Assembly: GCA_018822065.1 (NCBI GenBank) | Contig: JAHJKV010000468.1 | Coordinates: 1 to 5,493, forward strand | Source: Pseudomonadota bacterium | GTDB taxonomy: Bacteria; Desulfobacterota; Desulfovibrionia; Desulfovibrionales; Desulfovibrionaceae | Direction: 5' to 3' | Length of the DNA: 5,493 bases | In this document: piece by piece, positions 1 through 5,493 of the stretch | Layout of the letters: the number at the start of each line of letters is the position of its first letter | Numbering within the stretch: the stretch's first letter is position 1 | Translations under genes and position numbers: made by a program | The notes under the pieces: generated by a model | Database searches by the model: none | Seen by the model: the letters and a program-made list of their open reading frames with translations, nothing else | Told to the model about the DNA's origin: nothing

Positions 1-14
1 ACCAGAAAGATCAA

Positions 15-50
15 GGGCTTACGGATACAACCGTAAGCCCTTTTCTTGTT
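15..50 (+). terminator. Strong rho-independent terminator, possibly bidirectional
   Basis: A perfect 10-bp inverted repeat (GGGCTTACGG at 15-24, CCGTAAGCCC at 31-40) encloses a 6-base loop (ATACAA) and is followed by TTTTCTTGTT. Two further A-T pairs can extend the base of the stem. In the plus direction this is a textbook intrinsic terminator for a gene that ends left of the window. Read on the minus strand, the same stem is followed by TTGATCTTTCT, a weaker U-rich tract, so it may also end the transcript of the hybrid kinase, whose stop codon lies about 60 bases away. The structure is seen directly; two-way use is inference. Confidence 0.88.
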
Positions 51-102
51 GGTGATGGCATATTATCGCGCAGGCGCGGGGCGGCCTTGTTTCAGGTCTA
101 TT

Positions 103-2637
103 TTACTGGGGTTGGTCCTTTCTCAACATACGGCTCAAGGTCTCGGCTAGGATGACCTTTCGCACTGGCTTGGCGATGTATTCGTCCATGCCTGCGGCGA
201 GGAATCGTTCACGGTCGCCCTGCATGGCGTGGGCGGTAACCGCGATGATGGGGACGGCGGCCAGGGTGGGGTTTTCCAGGGCCCGGATGGTCCGGGTGGT
301 TTCCATCCCATCCATGACAGGCATCTGGATGTCCATGAGCACCAGGTCCACGGGATGGCTGGCGAGCAATTCCAAGGCCTGTTTGCCATCCTCGGCGAGC
401 AGGACCGAGTAGCCGAGCCGTCGGAGCATGGCTTCGATGGTCATGCGGTTGCTGGCGTTGTCCTCCACCACCAGGAGTGACTTCTGGCCGGGTGTCTCCA
501 GGGTTGATGCGGCAGTCGTCAGTTCGACAGGGGCCGGGGGAGCGAGGGAGGTGCAGGCTGTGGCCAGGCTCAGGGAAACATAGATGGTCGTTCCCTTGCC
601 GACCGTACTATCCAGGTCCAAGGTGCCGCCCATCATGTCCACCAGCCGTTTGACCAATCCCAGCCCTAGCCCCGTGCCCTGGAAGTTTCTCGAATAGGAG
701 CCGTCGGCCTGGGTAAAGACGTCGAAGATAATATTGGTCATTTCCTCGGGGATGCCGATGCCGGTGTCGGAGATGGAGAAAAGGACACGGACGCGATCAT
801 GCCCCGGGGTGGAGCTCACCAGGCTGGCTGCGACCTTCACCCCACCGGCCTCGGTGAATTTTACCGCGTTGCCAACCAGGTTGAACAGAACCTGTCTGAT
901 GCGGCCCGCGTCACCGGTCAGGGTGTCGGGGATCAGCGGATCGATGTGCATCTGGAAATCGAGTCCCTTGTGTTCGGCTGCGGTACTGAAGGTTTCCTGC
1001 ACGGACTGGAACAGGTCGGCGGAGAGGAAGCGGTCATGGCAGAGCATCAGCTTGCCTGCCTCCACCTTGGTGATATCGAGGATGTCGCCGATGACGGTCA
1101 GCAGGCTGTTTGCCGACCGGCGCGCCACCTGGACGCAGGTGGTCTGTTCCTCGTCCAGATCCGATTCCGAGAGGACCTCAAGCAGGCCCATCACTGCGTT
1201 CAGCGGTGTGCGAATTTCGTGGCTCATGTTGGCCATGAATTCGGTTTTGGCCCGGTTGGCGTTTTCTGCATGTTGCTTGGAGGCAATGAGGTCACGCTCC
1301 ATTCGTTTGCGCTGGGTGATGTCGATGTTCACCGAGAGGATGGCCGGGGTATTGTCCAGTTCGATGCGGCGCATGTGGTGGGAGGTTTCGTAGACCTTGC
1401 CGTCCGGGCCAAGGCAGTTGGTCTCGATCACCTGGGGTTCGCCAGAGTCGACGACTTCCTCCAGGGCGGCGCGGAAATCGCCATGCATCTTTTCGGCGAC
1501 AAAATCGTACACGTTGGCCTTCAAAAACTCCCGCCGTGAGATGCCGAACTTCAGGGGCGCGACTTCATTGGTCTCGATGATCCGGCCATCGCGTCCGAGC
1601 AGGCAGACGGCTTCGCCGACCGAATCGAACAATTCCTGGTAGCGTTTGAGTTCCTCGGCCCGGCGCAGGCTGTGCACGATTTCAAGGAGCGACTCGGAGA
1701 ACTGACCTAGTTCGACGATATGCGAATGATTGGCAAGTTCCGCTGGTTCGGCAACCCCGTCTGCGACGCGGCGGGCGGAAGCGGCCACGGCCCGAAGGGG
1801 GCGTGCGAAAAGTTTGGCCAGGAGGAAAGAGACAGCGATGCCGATGGCGATGGTCAGCAGGCTCAGGAGGATGGCGATAGACATGCTCGACTGCCGGGTC
1901 TGGTCTAACTCGGTCCTGGGGACGAAGAGCATGATGTCAGGCTGGGTCGGCATGGGCACCAGGATGCCGTGGCCACCTTCTAAGCTGGCCTGGGTCATGT
2001 CCATTTCGACGCCTGCGAGGCGGAGGTCTACGGACAGTCCGGTCAGGAAATCCCAAGAGCCCTGTTCGGATTCATAGATCAGTTTCGAGCCGGGCGGGAT
2101 GGCTAGGGAACTGGGGGAGAATATATTGAGGGCCAGCGCAGTTCCGATTTTCTGACCGTGCCGTTCGATGGTTCGGGTGAAGCCGATGGCGAACTGGCCT
2201 TCGGCTGAACGGCTCACACTCTCGTTTTCTTGGTAGCCAGAGAGATAGGATCGGGCCAGGCCCGAAGTTCTCGACATGGCAGGAGCAGAGGTTTCCATAC
2301 GTCCTGTGGCCGCTCCGAGGACAAAGAAGGAAGTGCCGACTGGGCGGTCATCATAAGTGATGAGGCGCTCTCGAAGCTGGAAGCCCACGTCGAGCATGAG
2401 CGGGACCCGGATGTTGTTGTCCAGGGTCAGTTCGTTCACGCGTTCGCGGACCATCTCCAGCTGGGAGGAAAGTGTGACCGAGACTTCCCGCCCTTCGGCC
2501 AGGGCTTTCAAATTGAATTCGCGCACCAGTTGCTTGTCGAAGGTGGAGTAAAGCGGTAGAGCGACAAGCAGTGCCGAAAAAGCTACCAGTCCGGTAATGG
2601 CAGAGCCAATGATAGTCGTCAGTTTCCATGTGCGCAT
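103..2637 (-). CDS. Membrane-bound hybrid sensor histidine kinase (sensor-HAMP-PAS-HisKA-HATPase-receiver)
   Basis: This 844-residue inner-membrane kinase should sense an extracytoplasmic signal, autophosphorylate and pass phosphate to its own receiver. Hydrophobic segments at about 7-29 and 252-276 bracket a roughly 220-residue extracytoplasmic region (31-250) whose long N-terminal helix suggests a Cache-like fold; that is a guess and the ligand is unknown. A HAMP-like linker (about 277-330) leads to a PAS domain (about 333-445). HisKA carries SHEIRTPLN with phospho-acceptor His473. The ATPase shows the N box (Asn586, Asn590), G1 DTGIGIP (624-630) and G2 GTGLGLGL (654-661). The C-terminal receiver has the acidic pair Glu725/Asp726, phospho-acceptor Asp769 in LMDIQMPVMDG, Thr801 and Lys823. 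All catalytic residues are present. No HPt domain is attached, so an HPt protein or regulator elsewhere must complete any phosphorelay. The ATG at 2637 is the natural start because the first membrane segment follows at once. The gene stands alone and diverges from thrS. Confidence 0.95.
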   Translation of the reverse strand: MRTWKLTTIIGSAITGLVAFSALLVALPLYSTFDKQLVREFNLKALAEGREVSVTLSSQLEMVRERVNELTLDNNIRVPLMLDVGFQLRERLITYDDRPVGTSFFVLGAATGRMETSAPAMSRTSGLARSYLSGYQENESVSRSAEGQFAIGFTRTIERHGQKIGTALALNIFSPSSLAIPPGSKLIYESEQGSWDFLTGLSVDLRLAGVEMDMTQASLEGGHGILVPMPTQPDIMLFVPRTELDQTRQSSMSIAILLSLLTIAIGIAVSFLLAKLFARPLRAVAASARRVADGVAEPAELANHSHIVELGQFSESLLEIVHSLRRAEELKRYQELFDSVGEAVCLLGRDGRIIETNEVAPLKFGISRREFLKANVYDFVAEKMHGDFRAALEEVVDSGEPQVIETNCLGPDGKVYETSHHMRRIELDNTPAILSVNIDITQRKRMERDLIASKQHAENANRAKTEFMANMSHEIRTPLNAVMGLLEVLSESDLDEEQTTCVQVARRSANSLLTVIGDILDITKVEAGKLMLCHDRFLSADLFQSVQETFSTAAEHKGLDFQMHIDPLIPDTLTGDAGRIRQVLFNLVGNAVKFTEAGGVKVAASLVSSTPGHDRVRVLFSISDTGIGIPEEMTNIIFDVFTQADGSYSRNFQGTGLGLGLVKRLVDMMGGTLDLDSTVGKGTTIYVSLSLATACTSLAPPAPVELTTAASTLETPGQKSLLVVEDNASNRMTIEAMLRRLGYSVLLAEDGKQALELLASHPVDLVLMDIQMPVMDGMETTRTIRALENPTLAAVPIIAVTAHAMQGDRERFLAAGMDEYIAKPVRKVILAETLSRMLRKDQPQ

Positions 2638-2652
2638 AGTCTGCAGAACCTG

Positions 2653-2658
2653 CTCCTT
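2653..2658 (-). promoter_or_regulatory. Ribosome binding site of the hybrid kinase (wide spacing)
   Basis: AAGGAG on the minus strand lies 15 bases before the ATG at 2637, longer than the usual 5-10. No other ATG, GTG or TTG lies in frame closer to it. The spacer contains the 8-bp palindrome TCTGCAGA (2640-2647), which could fold or shorten the effective distance, but this is speculative. The motif begins two bases after the TAG that ends the coding-like relic at 2731-2660, so it may once have allowed coupled translation. Confidence 0.6.
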
Positions 2659-2659
2659 A

Positions 2660-2731
2660 CTATACTTCGTCGTCGGTCATCAGGATGTCCTTCTGGATGA
2701 CGATGCCCAGGGCGGTGGAGGTCGCGAATGG
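2660..2731 (-). pseudogene. Possible 3' remnant of a lost gene upstream of the kinase
   Basis: Between an in-frame TGA (2734-2732) and a TAG (2662-2660) on the minus strand there are 23 sense codons, of which 20 end in G or C. The translated end reads LGIVIQKDILMTDDEV and looks like a normal protein C-terminus. The stretch has no ATG, GTG or TTG near its beginning, so it cannot be expressed as an intact gene from standard signals. It ends just before the kinase ribosome binding site, as the last gene of an operon ahead of the kinase would. GIVIQKDIL faintly recalls the GIVTxRDIL end of CBS domains, but the piece is too short to assign. Chance open reading is the main alternative. Confidence 0.3.
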
Positions 2732-2848
2732 TCAATGCCCTCTGACCTGCATGTTAGCGCATGGGCAACCTTGCGGTCCATCCGGCGAAAGTATGAGAAA
2801 CAAAGAGCTGGGCTGGTTTTTTTAGGTGGCGGGGAGCCGCGCATTTCC

Positions 2849-2877
2849 TTGACATCATCTCCTCGGCTCATTAACAA
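2849..2877 (+). promoter_or_regulatory. Candidate sigma-70 type promoter for thrS-infC
   Basis: A perfect TTGACA (2849-2854) is followed after 17 bases by TAACAA (2872-2877), which matches three of six -10 consensus positions. Transcription would begin near 2884 and leave a leader of about 80 bases before the thrS start. The -35 element and spacing are convincing; the -10 is weak, so the call is moderate. It is the best placed candidate in the gap. Confidence 0.45.
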
Positions 2878-2896
2878 CAACTCTCTTTAGATGTTG

Positions 2897-2950
2897 TCCT
2901 GAACGCATCGGGACTGGTGCGCAGGAAAGTATATGGAGTCCCTGGGGCTC
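2897..2950 (+). promoter_or_regulatory. Structured thrS leader with two consecutive hairpins
   Basis: The first hairpin (2897-2926) pairs TCCTG with CAGGA. It continues after a two-base AA bulge with CGCATC against GGTGCG, which includes one T-G wobble, and closes on the 6-base loop GGGACT. The second (2936-2950) pairs GAGTCC with GGGCTC, again with one wobble, around the loop CTG, and ends one base before the thrS ribosome binding site. Such a leader could control ThrS translation, for example by ThrS binding as known for the E. coli thrS operator. The pairings are visible in the sequence; the regulatory role is inference. The element does not resemble a T-box, since there is no T-box consensus and no terminator. 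Confidence 0.4.
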
Positions 2951-2956
2951 AAGGAG
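2951..2956 (+). promoter_or_regulatory. thrS: Ribosome binding site fixing the GTG start of thrS
   Basis: AAGGAG sits 7 bases before the GTG at 2964. This supports GTG as the start even though no ATG is nearby. The hairpin 2936-2950 abuts it directly, and the hexamer GGAGTC occurs both there (2935-2940) and across this site (2953-2958). Confidence 0.85.
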
Positions 2957-2963
2957 TCGAGTC

Positions 2964-4904
2964 GTGCTGATCGAGGTGAACGGACAGAAGGTCGAGGCGA
3001 CCGCTGGCGCAAGCTGCGGCGAGGTCCTCAAGGAAGGGCTTTCCAAGAAGCAGTTCAAGAACGTGGTCGTGGCCCGGTGCGGCGAGACCCTGCTTGATCT
3101 GGGTACTTCGGTGCCAGATGGATGCACAGTGCTTGAGGGCGTGGAGGCGGGCAGTGAAACCGGTCTAAACGTCATCCGCCACTCCACCTCCCACCTCATG
3201 GCCGAAGCAGTGAAGAAGCTCTTCCCCGAGGCCAAGGTGACCATCGGCCCCTCCATCAAGGACGGCTTTTATTACGACTTCGACTTTGAGCGCGCCTTCA
3301 CCCCCGAGGACCTGGAAGCCATCGAGGCGGAGATGCTCCGCAGCGTCGGTTCCGACAAGGTCTTCACCCGTTCGGAGATGGACATCGACGAGGCCAAGGC
3401 CTTTTTCACGGCCCAGGGCGAGAGCTACAAGCTGGAGATCATGGATGACCTGGGCGGAGGGCATTTTTCCTTGTACCAGCACGGCGAGTTCACAGACCTC
3501 TGCCGGGGGCCCCATGTGACCAGAACCGGCATGCTCAAAGCCTTCAAGCTCTTGAGTGTGGCCGGTGCCTATTGGCGCGGCGATGAGAAGAACAAGCAGT
3601 TGCAGCGCATCTACGGCACGGCCTGGGATTCCCCCAAGGCCCTGAAGAAGCACCTGGAGCGCCTGGAAGAGGCCAAGAAGCGGGACCACCGCAAGCTCGG
3701 TCCCCAGTTGGACCTTTTCTCCACCCACGAGGATGTGGGCGGGGGTATGATCCTCTGGCATCCCAAAGGGGCGCTGGTCCGGGCCATACTGGAGGACTTC
3801 GAGAAGAAGGAACACCTGAAGCGCGGTTACGACCTGGTCCAGGGACCGCTGATCCTCAGGCAGGAATTGTGGGAGAAGTCGGGGCACTACGACAACTACC
3901 GCGAGAACATGTATTTCACCGAGATCGATGAGCAGCGGTACGGCATCAAGCCCATGAACTGCCTCTCGCACATGCTCATCTATAAATCGAAGATCAGAAG
4001 CTACCGCGACCTGCCCATCCGCTATTTTGAGCACGGCGTTGTTCACCGCCACGAGAAGTCCGGCGTGTTGCACGGTCTGCTCCGGGTTCGGAGCTTCACC
4101 CAGGATGACGCGCATCTGATCTGTCGCCCGGATCAGTTGCAGGAAGAAATTATAGGTGTGGCCACTTTCGTCAAGGATGTCATGGAGCTGTTCGGATTCG
4201 AATTCCAGGCCGAGATATCGACCCGGCCTGAGAAGTCCATCGGCAGCGACGAGGACTGGGACCGGGCCACCTTGGCCCTGGAGAACTCCCTCAAGGCCAT
4301 GAACTGGGACTACGAGATCAACGAGGGTGACGGCGCGTTCTATGGTCCCAAGATTGACATTATCATCAAGGATGCCTTGGAAAGACGCTGGCAATGTGCC
4401 ACGATACAATGTGATTTCACCTTGCCAGAGCGCTTTGACTTGGTATATGTGGGCGAGGACGGTGAACGCCACCGCCCAGTCATGCTTCATCGTGTCATCC
4501 TTGGATCGCTGGAACGGTTCCTGGGAGTGCTGATTGAGCATTTCGCCGGTGCTTTCCCTGTCTGGCTGGCTCCGGTGCAGGCCACAGTGCTCACTGTGAC
4601 CGACAGTCAGAACGACTTTGCTGAAGAAGTTCGCTTGGTTTTGGCTGCCAAGGGCATCCGGGTCGAAGCGGATACGAGAAACGAGAAACTCGGCTACAAG
4701 GTGCGGGAAGCCCAGATGAACAAGATTCCGTACATGTTGGTGGTCGGGGACAAGGAAAAGGAATCCGGGAGCGTCAACGTGCGCATGCGCCACGGAGATG
4801 ATCCTGGTTTGATGAGTGTCGAGGAGGCCGCGGATATGATCATTGATGCGGCGCGAAAGCCCTTTTTAGATGGAGGAATGAGCTATAGCTTTTCCACGAT
4901 TTGA
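2964..4904 (+). CDS. thrS: Threonyl-tRNA synthetase (class II, with editing domain)
   Basis: This cytosolic enzyme (EC 6.1.1.3) joins threonine to tRNA-Thr using ATP and clears mischarged Ser-tRNA-Thr. At 646 residues it matches the full bacterial form (642 in E. coli). Domains in order are TGS (about 1-61), the N2 editing domain (about 62-225) with HSTSH (His73, His77) and CRGPH (Cys180, His184), the class II catalytic core (about 243-535) and the anticodon-binding domain (about 536-635). The catalytic zinc ligands are Cys333, His384 and His509. Motif 2 shows HRHEKSG with Arg362, and motif 3 shows GSLERF with Arg518. An oddity is MNCLSH (331-336), where most bacterial enzymes have MNCPGH. 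The start is GTG with AAGGAG 7 bases upstream. The last codons overlap infC by 20 bases, and the Gly-Gly codons (637-638) form the infC ribosome binding site, so the two genes are co-transcribed and probably translationally coupled. Confidence 0.98.
   Translation: MLIEVNGQKVEATAGASCGEVLKEGLSKKQFKNVVVARCGETLLDLGTSVPDGCTVLEGVEAGSETGLNVIRHSTSHLMAEAVKKLFPEAKVTIGPSIKDGFYYDFDFERAFTPEDLEAIEAEMLRSVGSDKVFTRSEMDIDEAKAFFTAQGESYKLEIMDDLGGGHFSLYQHGEFTDLCRGPHVTRTGMLKAFKLLSVAGAYWRGDEKNKQLQRIYGTAWDSPKALKKHLERLEEAKKRDHRKLGPQLDLFSTHEDVGGGMILWHPKGALVRAILEDFEKKEHLKRGYDLVQGPLILRQELWEKSGHYDNYRENMYFTEIDEQRYGIKPMNCLSHMLIYKSKIRSYRDLPIRYFEHGVVHRHEKSGVLHGLLRVRSFTQDDAHLICRPDQLQEEIIGVATFVKDVMELFGFEFQAEISTRPEKSIGSDEDWDRATLALENSLKAMNWDYEINEGDGAFYGPKIDIIIKDALERRWQCATIQCDFTLPERFDLVYVGEDGERHRPVMLHRVILGSLERFLGVLIEHFAGAFPVWLAPVQATVLTVTDSQNDFAEEVRLVLAAKGIRVEADTRNEKLGYKVREAQMNKIPYMLVVGDKEKESGSVNVRMRHGDDPGLMSVEEAADMIIDAARKPFLDGGMSYSFSTI
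4872..4876 (+). promoter_or_regulatory. infC: Ribosome binding site of infC inside the end of thrS
   Basis: GGAGG, embedded in GATGGAGGAATG, is the strongest Shine-Dalgarno match near the junction and lies 8 bases before the ATA at 4885. The ATG at 4878 that follows it is an internal Met codon of thrS, too close to the motif and in the thrS frame with only seven codons left. The site decides the infC start because no standard start codon in the infC frame lies at a suitable distance. Confidence 0.75.
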
Positions 4905-5433
4905 CCGCCGCCCGCCCCGGCGGGATGATGGCGTCCGACGCAATGAGGGTATTCGTATCCCTCAGATTCGTGTCGTAGACGAAGAAGGTGAACAGTTGGG
5001 CGTCATGGCCACCCGTGACGCATTGTCGTTGGCACGTGAAAAAGGGCTCGACTTGGTCGAGGTCGCTGCAAGCGCCGATCCCCCTGTCTGCAGGATCATG
5101 GACTATGGCAAGTTCAAGTATCAGCAGCAGAAGCGGTTGCAGGAAGCCAAGAAAAACCAGACGGTTATCCAGATCAAGGAAGTCAAGTTCCGGCCCAAGA
5201 CCGATGATCATGACTACCAGACCAAGCTTCGTAGCATTGTCAAATTTCTGGGCAACGGTGACCGCTGCAAGGTGACCATTTTCTTCCGTGGCCGCGAGAT
5301 TGTACACAAGGACCGTGGACTCATGGTCCTTGAGCGGGTCGTGGAGGACACTGCGGATATCGCCAAGGTCGAGCAGCCACCTTCAAGCGAGGGACGGACC
5401 ATGTCCATGATGCTCTCGCCGGTCAAAAAGTAG
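4885..5433 (+). CDS. infC: Translation initiation factor IF-3, likely ATA start
   Basis: IF-3 binds the 30S subunit, prevents premature 50S joining and checks that the initiator tRNA pairs with a proper start codon. From ATA 4885 the protein has 182 residues, close to E. coli IF-3 (180). The N domain holds RRNEGIRIPQIRVVDEEGEQ (18-37) and the family signature CRIMDYGKFKY (69-79). A charged helical linker (about 80-92) leads to the C domain with VIQIKEVKFRP (94-104) and FFRGREIVH. The frame is closed by TGA at 4879-4881, and the only ATG, GTG or TTG choices are TTG 4996 and later codons, which would delete the conserved first part of the N domain. ATA 4885 restores it and sits 8 bases after GGAGG. 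The E. coli gene starts with AUU, and IF-3 represses its own mRNA through that codon; the same is inferred here. An AAGAAGG followed by TTG 4996 is the alternative, giving 145 residues. Confidence 0.93.
   Translation: MAFPRFDRRPPRRDDGVRRNEGIRIPQIRVVDEEGEQLGVMATRDALSLAREKGLDLVEVAASADPPVCRIMDYGKFKYQQQKRLQEAKKNQTVIQIKEVKFRPKTDDHDYQTKLRSIVKFLGNGDRCKVTIFFRGREIVHKDRGLMVLERVVEDTADIAKVEQPPSSEGRTMSMMLSPVKK
4911..4924 (+). promoter_or_regulatory. GC-only hairpin early in infC, just after the thrS stop
   Basis: CCCGC (4911-4915) pairs perfectly with GGCGGG's last five bases (4920-4924, GCGGG) around the loop CCCG. It lies six bases after the thrS stop codon and about 26 bases into infC. A ribosome starting at 4885 would cover part of it, so it could influence infC initiation or coupling to thrS. 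It could equally be a by-product of Arg/Pro-rich codons (CGC, CCG, CCC, CGG). Confidence 0.3.
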
Positions 5434-5493
5434 TCCGGCGGACTTGACAACCGATCTGATTCCGTTCATGTTCCCGTGCCCGTTCCCATGAAG
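5434..5493 (+). other. Spacer downstream of infC, probably leading to rpmI
   Basis: In most bacteria infC is followed by rpmI and rplT. Sixty bases follow the infC stop without a convincing start: ATG 5488 has no Shine-Dalgarno and ATG 5468 meets a stop after seven codons. The spacer contains TTGACA (5444-5449) and an imperfect repeat of CCGTTC...ATG (5462-5470 and 5481-5490). No terminator is seen, which fits continued transcription into rpmI beyond the window. Confidence 0.5.

Larger units (their letters stand above)
2638..2963. other. Divergent intergenic region between the hybrid kinase and thrS
   Basis: These 326 bases separate the divergently read kinase and thrS. From the kinase side it holds the kinase ribosome binding site, a coding-like remnant (2731-2660), an unassigned stretch (2732-2848) with a T7 run at 2817-2823, the candidate thrS promoter (2849-2877) and a structured thrS leader (about 2884-2963). 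A short open frame on the minus strand (2880-2680, 66 codons) runs through it. It spans the thrS promoter and shows no recognisable domain, so I do not call it a gene. I found no convincing promoter for the kinase here; several TTG-like -35 candidates lack a -10 partner at proper spacing. Confidence 0.7.

Noticed and set aside
67..78. CGCG-CAGG-CGCG hairpin as a terminator for the kinase.
   Set aside because: The stem is only 4 bp and no T tract follows on either strand; the structure at 15-50 is far better.
734..1539. Two overlapping plus-strand open frames (734-1393 and 799-1539) opposite the kinase.
   Set aside because: They are antisense shadows of the HisKA/ATPase/PAS coding region in GC-rich DNA, without recognisable motifs.
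2680..2880. A 66-codon minus-strand frame (2880-2680) and a 97-codon plus-strand frame (2597-2890) in the intergenic region.
   Set aside because: Both cross regulatory sequence or the kinase start, have low-complexity or incoherent composition and no clear ribosome binding site.
2874..2897. Inverted repeat ACAACA (2874-2879) / TGTTGT (2892-2897) as an operator or leader stem.
   Set aside because: It is only 6 bp of low-complexity sequence, and its left arm probably lies upstream of the transcription start.
2884..2963. A T-box riboswitch upstream of thrS.
   Set aside because: The leader is too short and has neither a T-box consensus sequence nor an intrinsic terminator.
3165..4793. A 542-codon open frame antisense to thrS.
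   Set aside because: It mirrors the codon pattern of thrS on the opposite strand, shows no domain, and thrS is unmistakable.
5444..5472. TTGACA (5444-5449) with CATGTT 17 bases downstream as an internal rpmI promoter.
   Set aside because: The -10 matches only three of six positions and the gene it would serve is outside the window.

Overview
This window looks like chromosomal core DNA from a moderately GC-rich Desulfovibrio-like bacterium (Desulfovibrionales, formerly delta-proteobacteria). That placement is inferred from protein style: a ThrS with the active-site wording RHEKSGVLHGLLRVR, and the thrS-infC gene order that normally continues into rpmI-rplT. No database search was possible. 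I see no mobile element, CRISPR array, tRNA or rRNA.

Layout. Positions 15-50 hold a strong factor-independent terminator. Positions 2637-103 (minus strand) encode an 844-residue membrane-bound hybrid sensor histidine kinase with an extracytoplasmic sensor, HAMP, PAS, HisKA, HATPase and receiver parts. Positions 2638-2963 are a divergent intergenic region. On the minus strand it carries a short, stop-bounded stretch that looks like the 3' remnant of a lost gene. On the plus strand it carries a candidate thrS promoter and a leader with two hairpins, the second touching the thrS ribosome binding site. Positions 2964-4904 (plus) encode threonyl-tRNA synthetase (thrS, GTG start). Positions 4885-5433 (plus) encode translation initiation factor IF-3 (infC), best started at a non-canonical ATA codon inside the end of thrS. 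The last 60 bases are probably the infC-rpmI spacer; no rpmI start is visible.

How the parts work together. thrS and infC form a translation operon with a 20-base overlap. The infC ribosome binding site is built from the Gly-Gly codons near the end of ThrS. IF-3 rejects non-AUG/GUG/UUG start codons, so an ATA start would let IF-3 limit its own synthesis, as the AUU start does in Escherichia coli. The hybrid kinase is divergent and functionally separate. It has no response regulator or HPt partner in the window and must signal to partners elsewhere.

This is mostly ordinary core sequence, and I do not see a new multi-gene system. The points most worth checking are the ATA-initiated infC, the paired hairpins in the thrS leader, and the coding-like relic upstream of the kinase.
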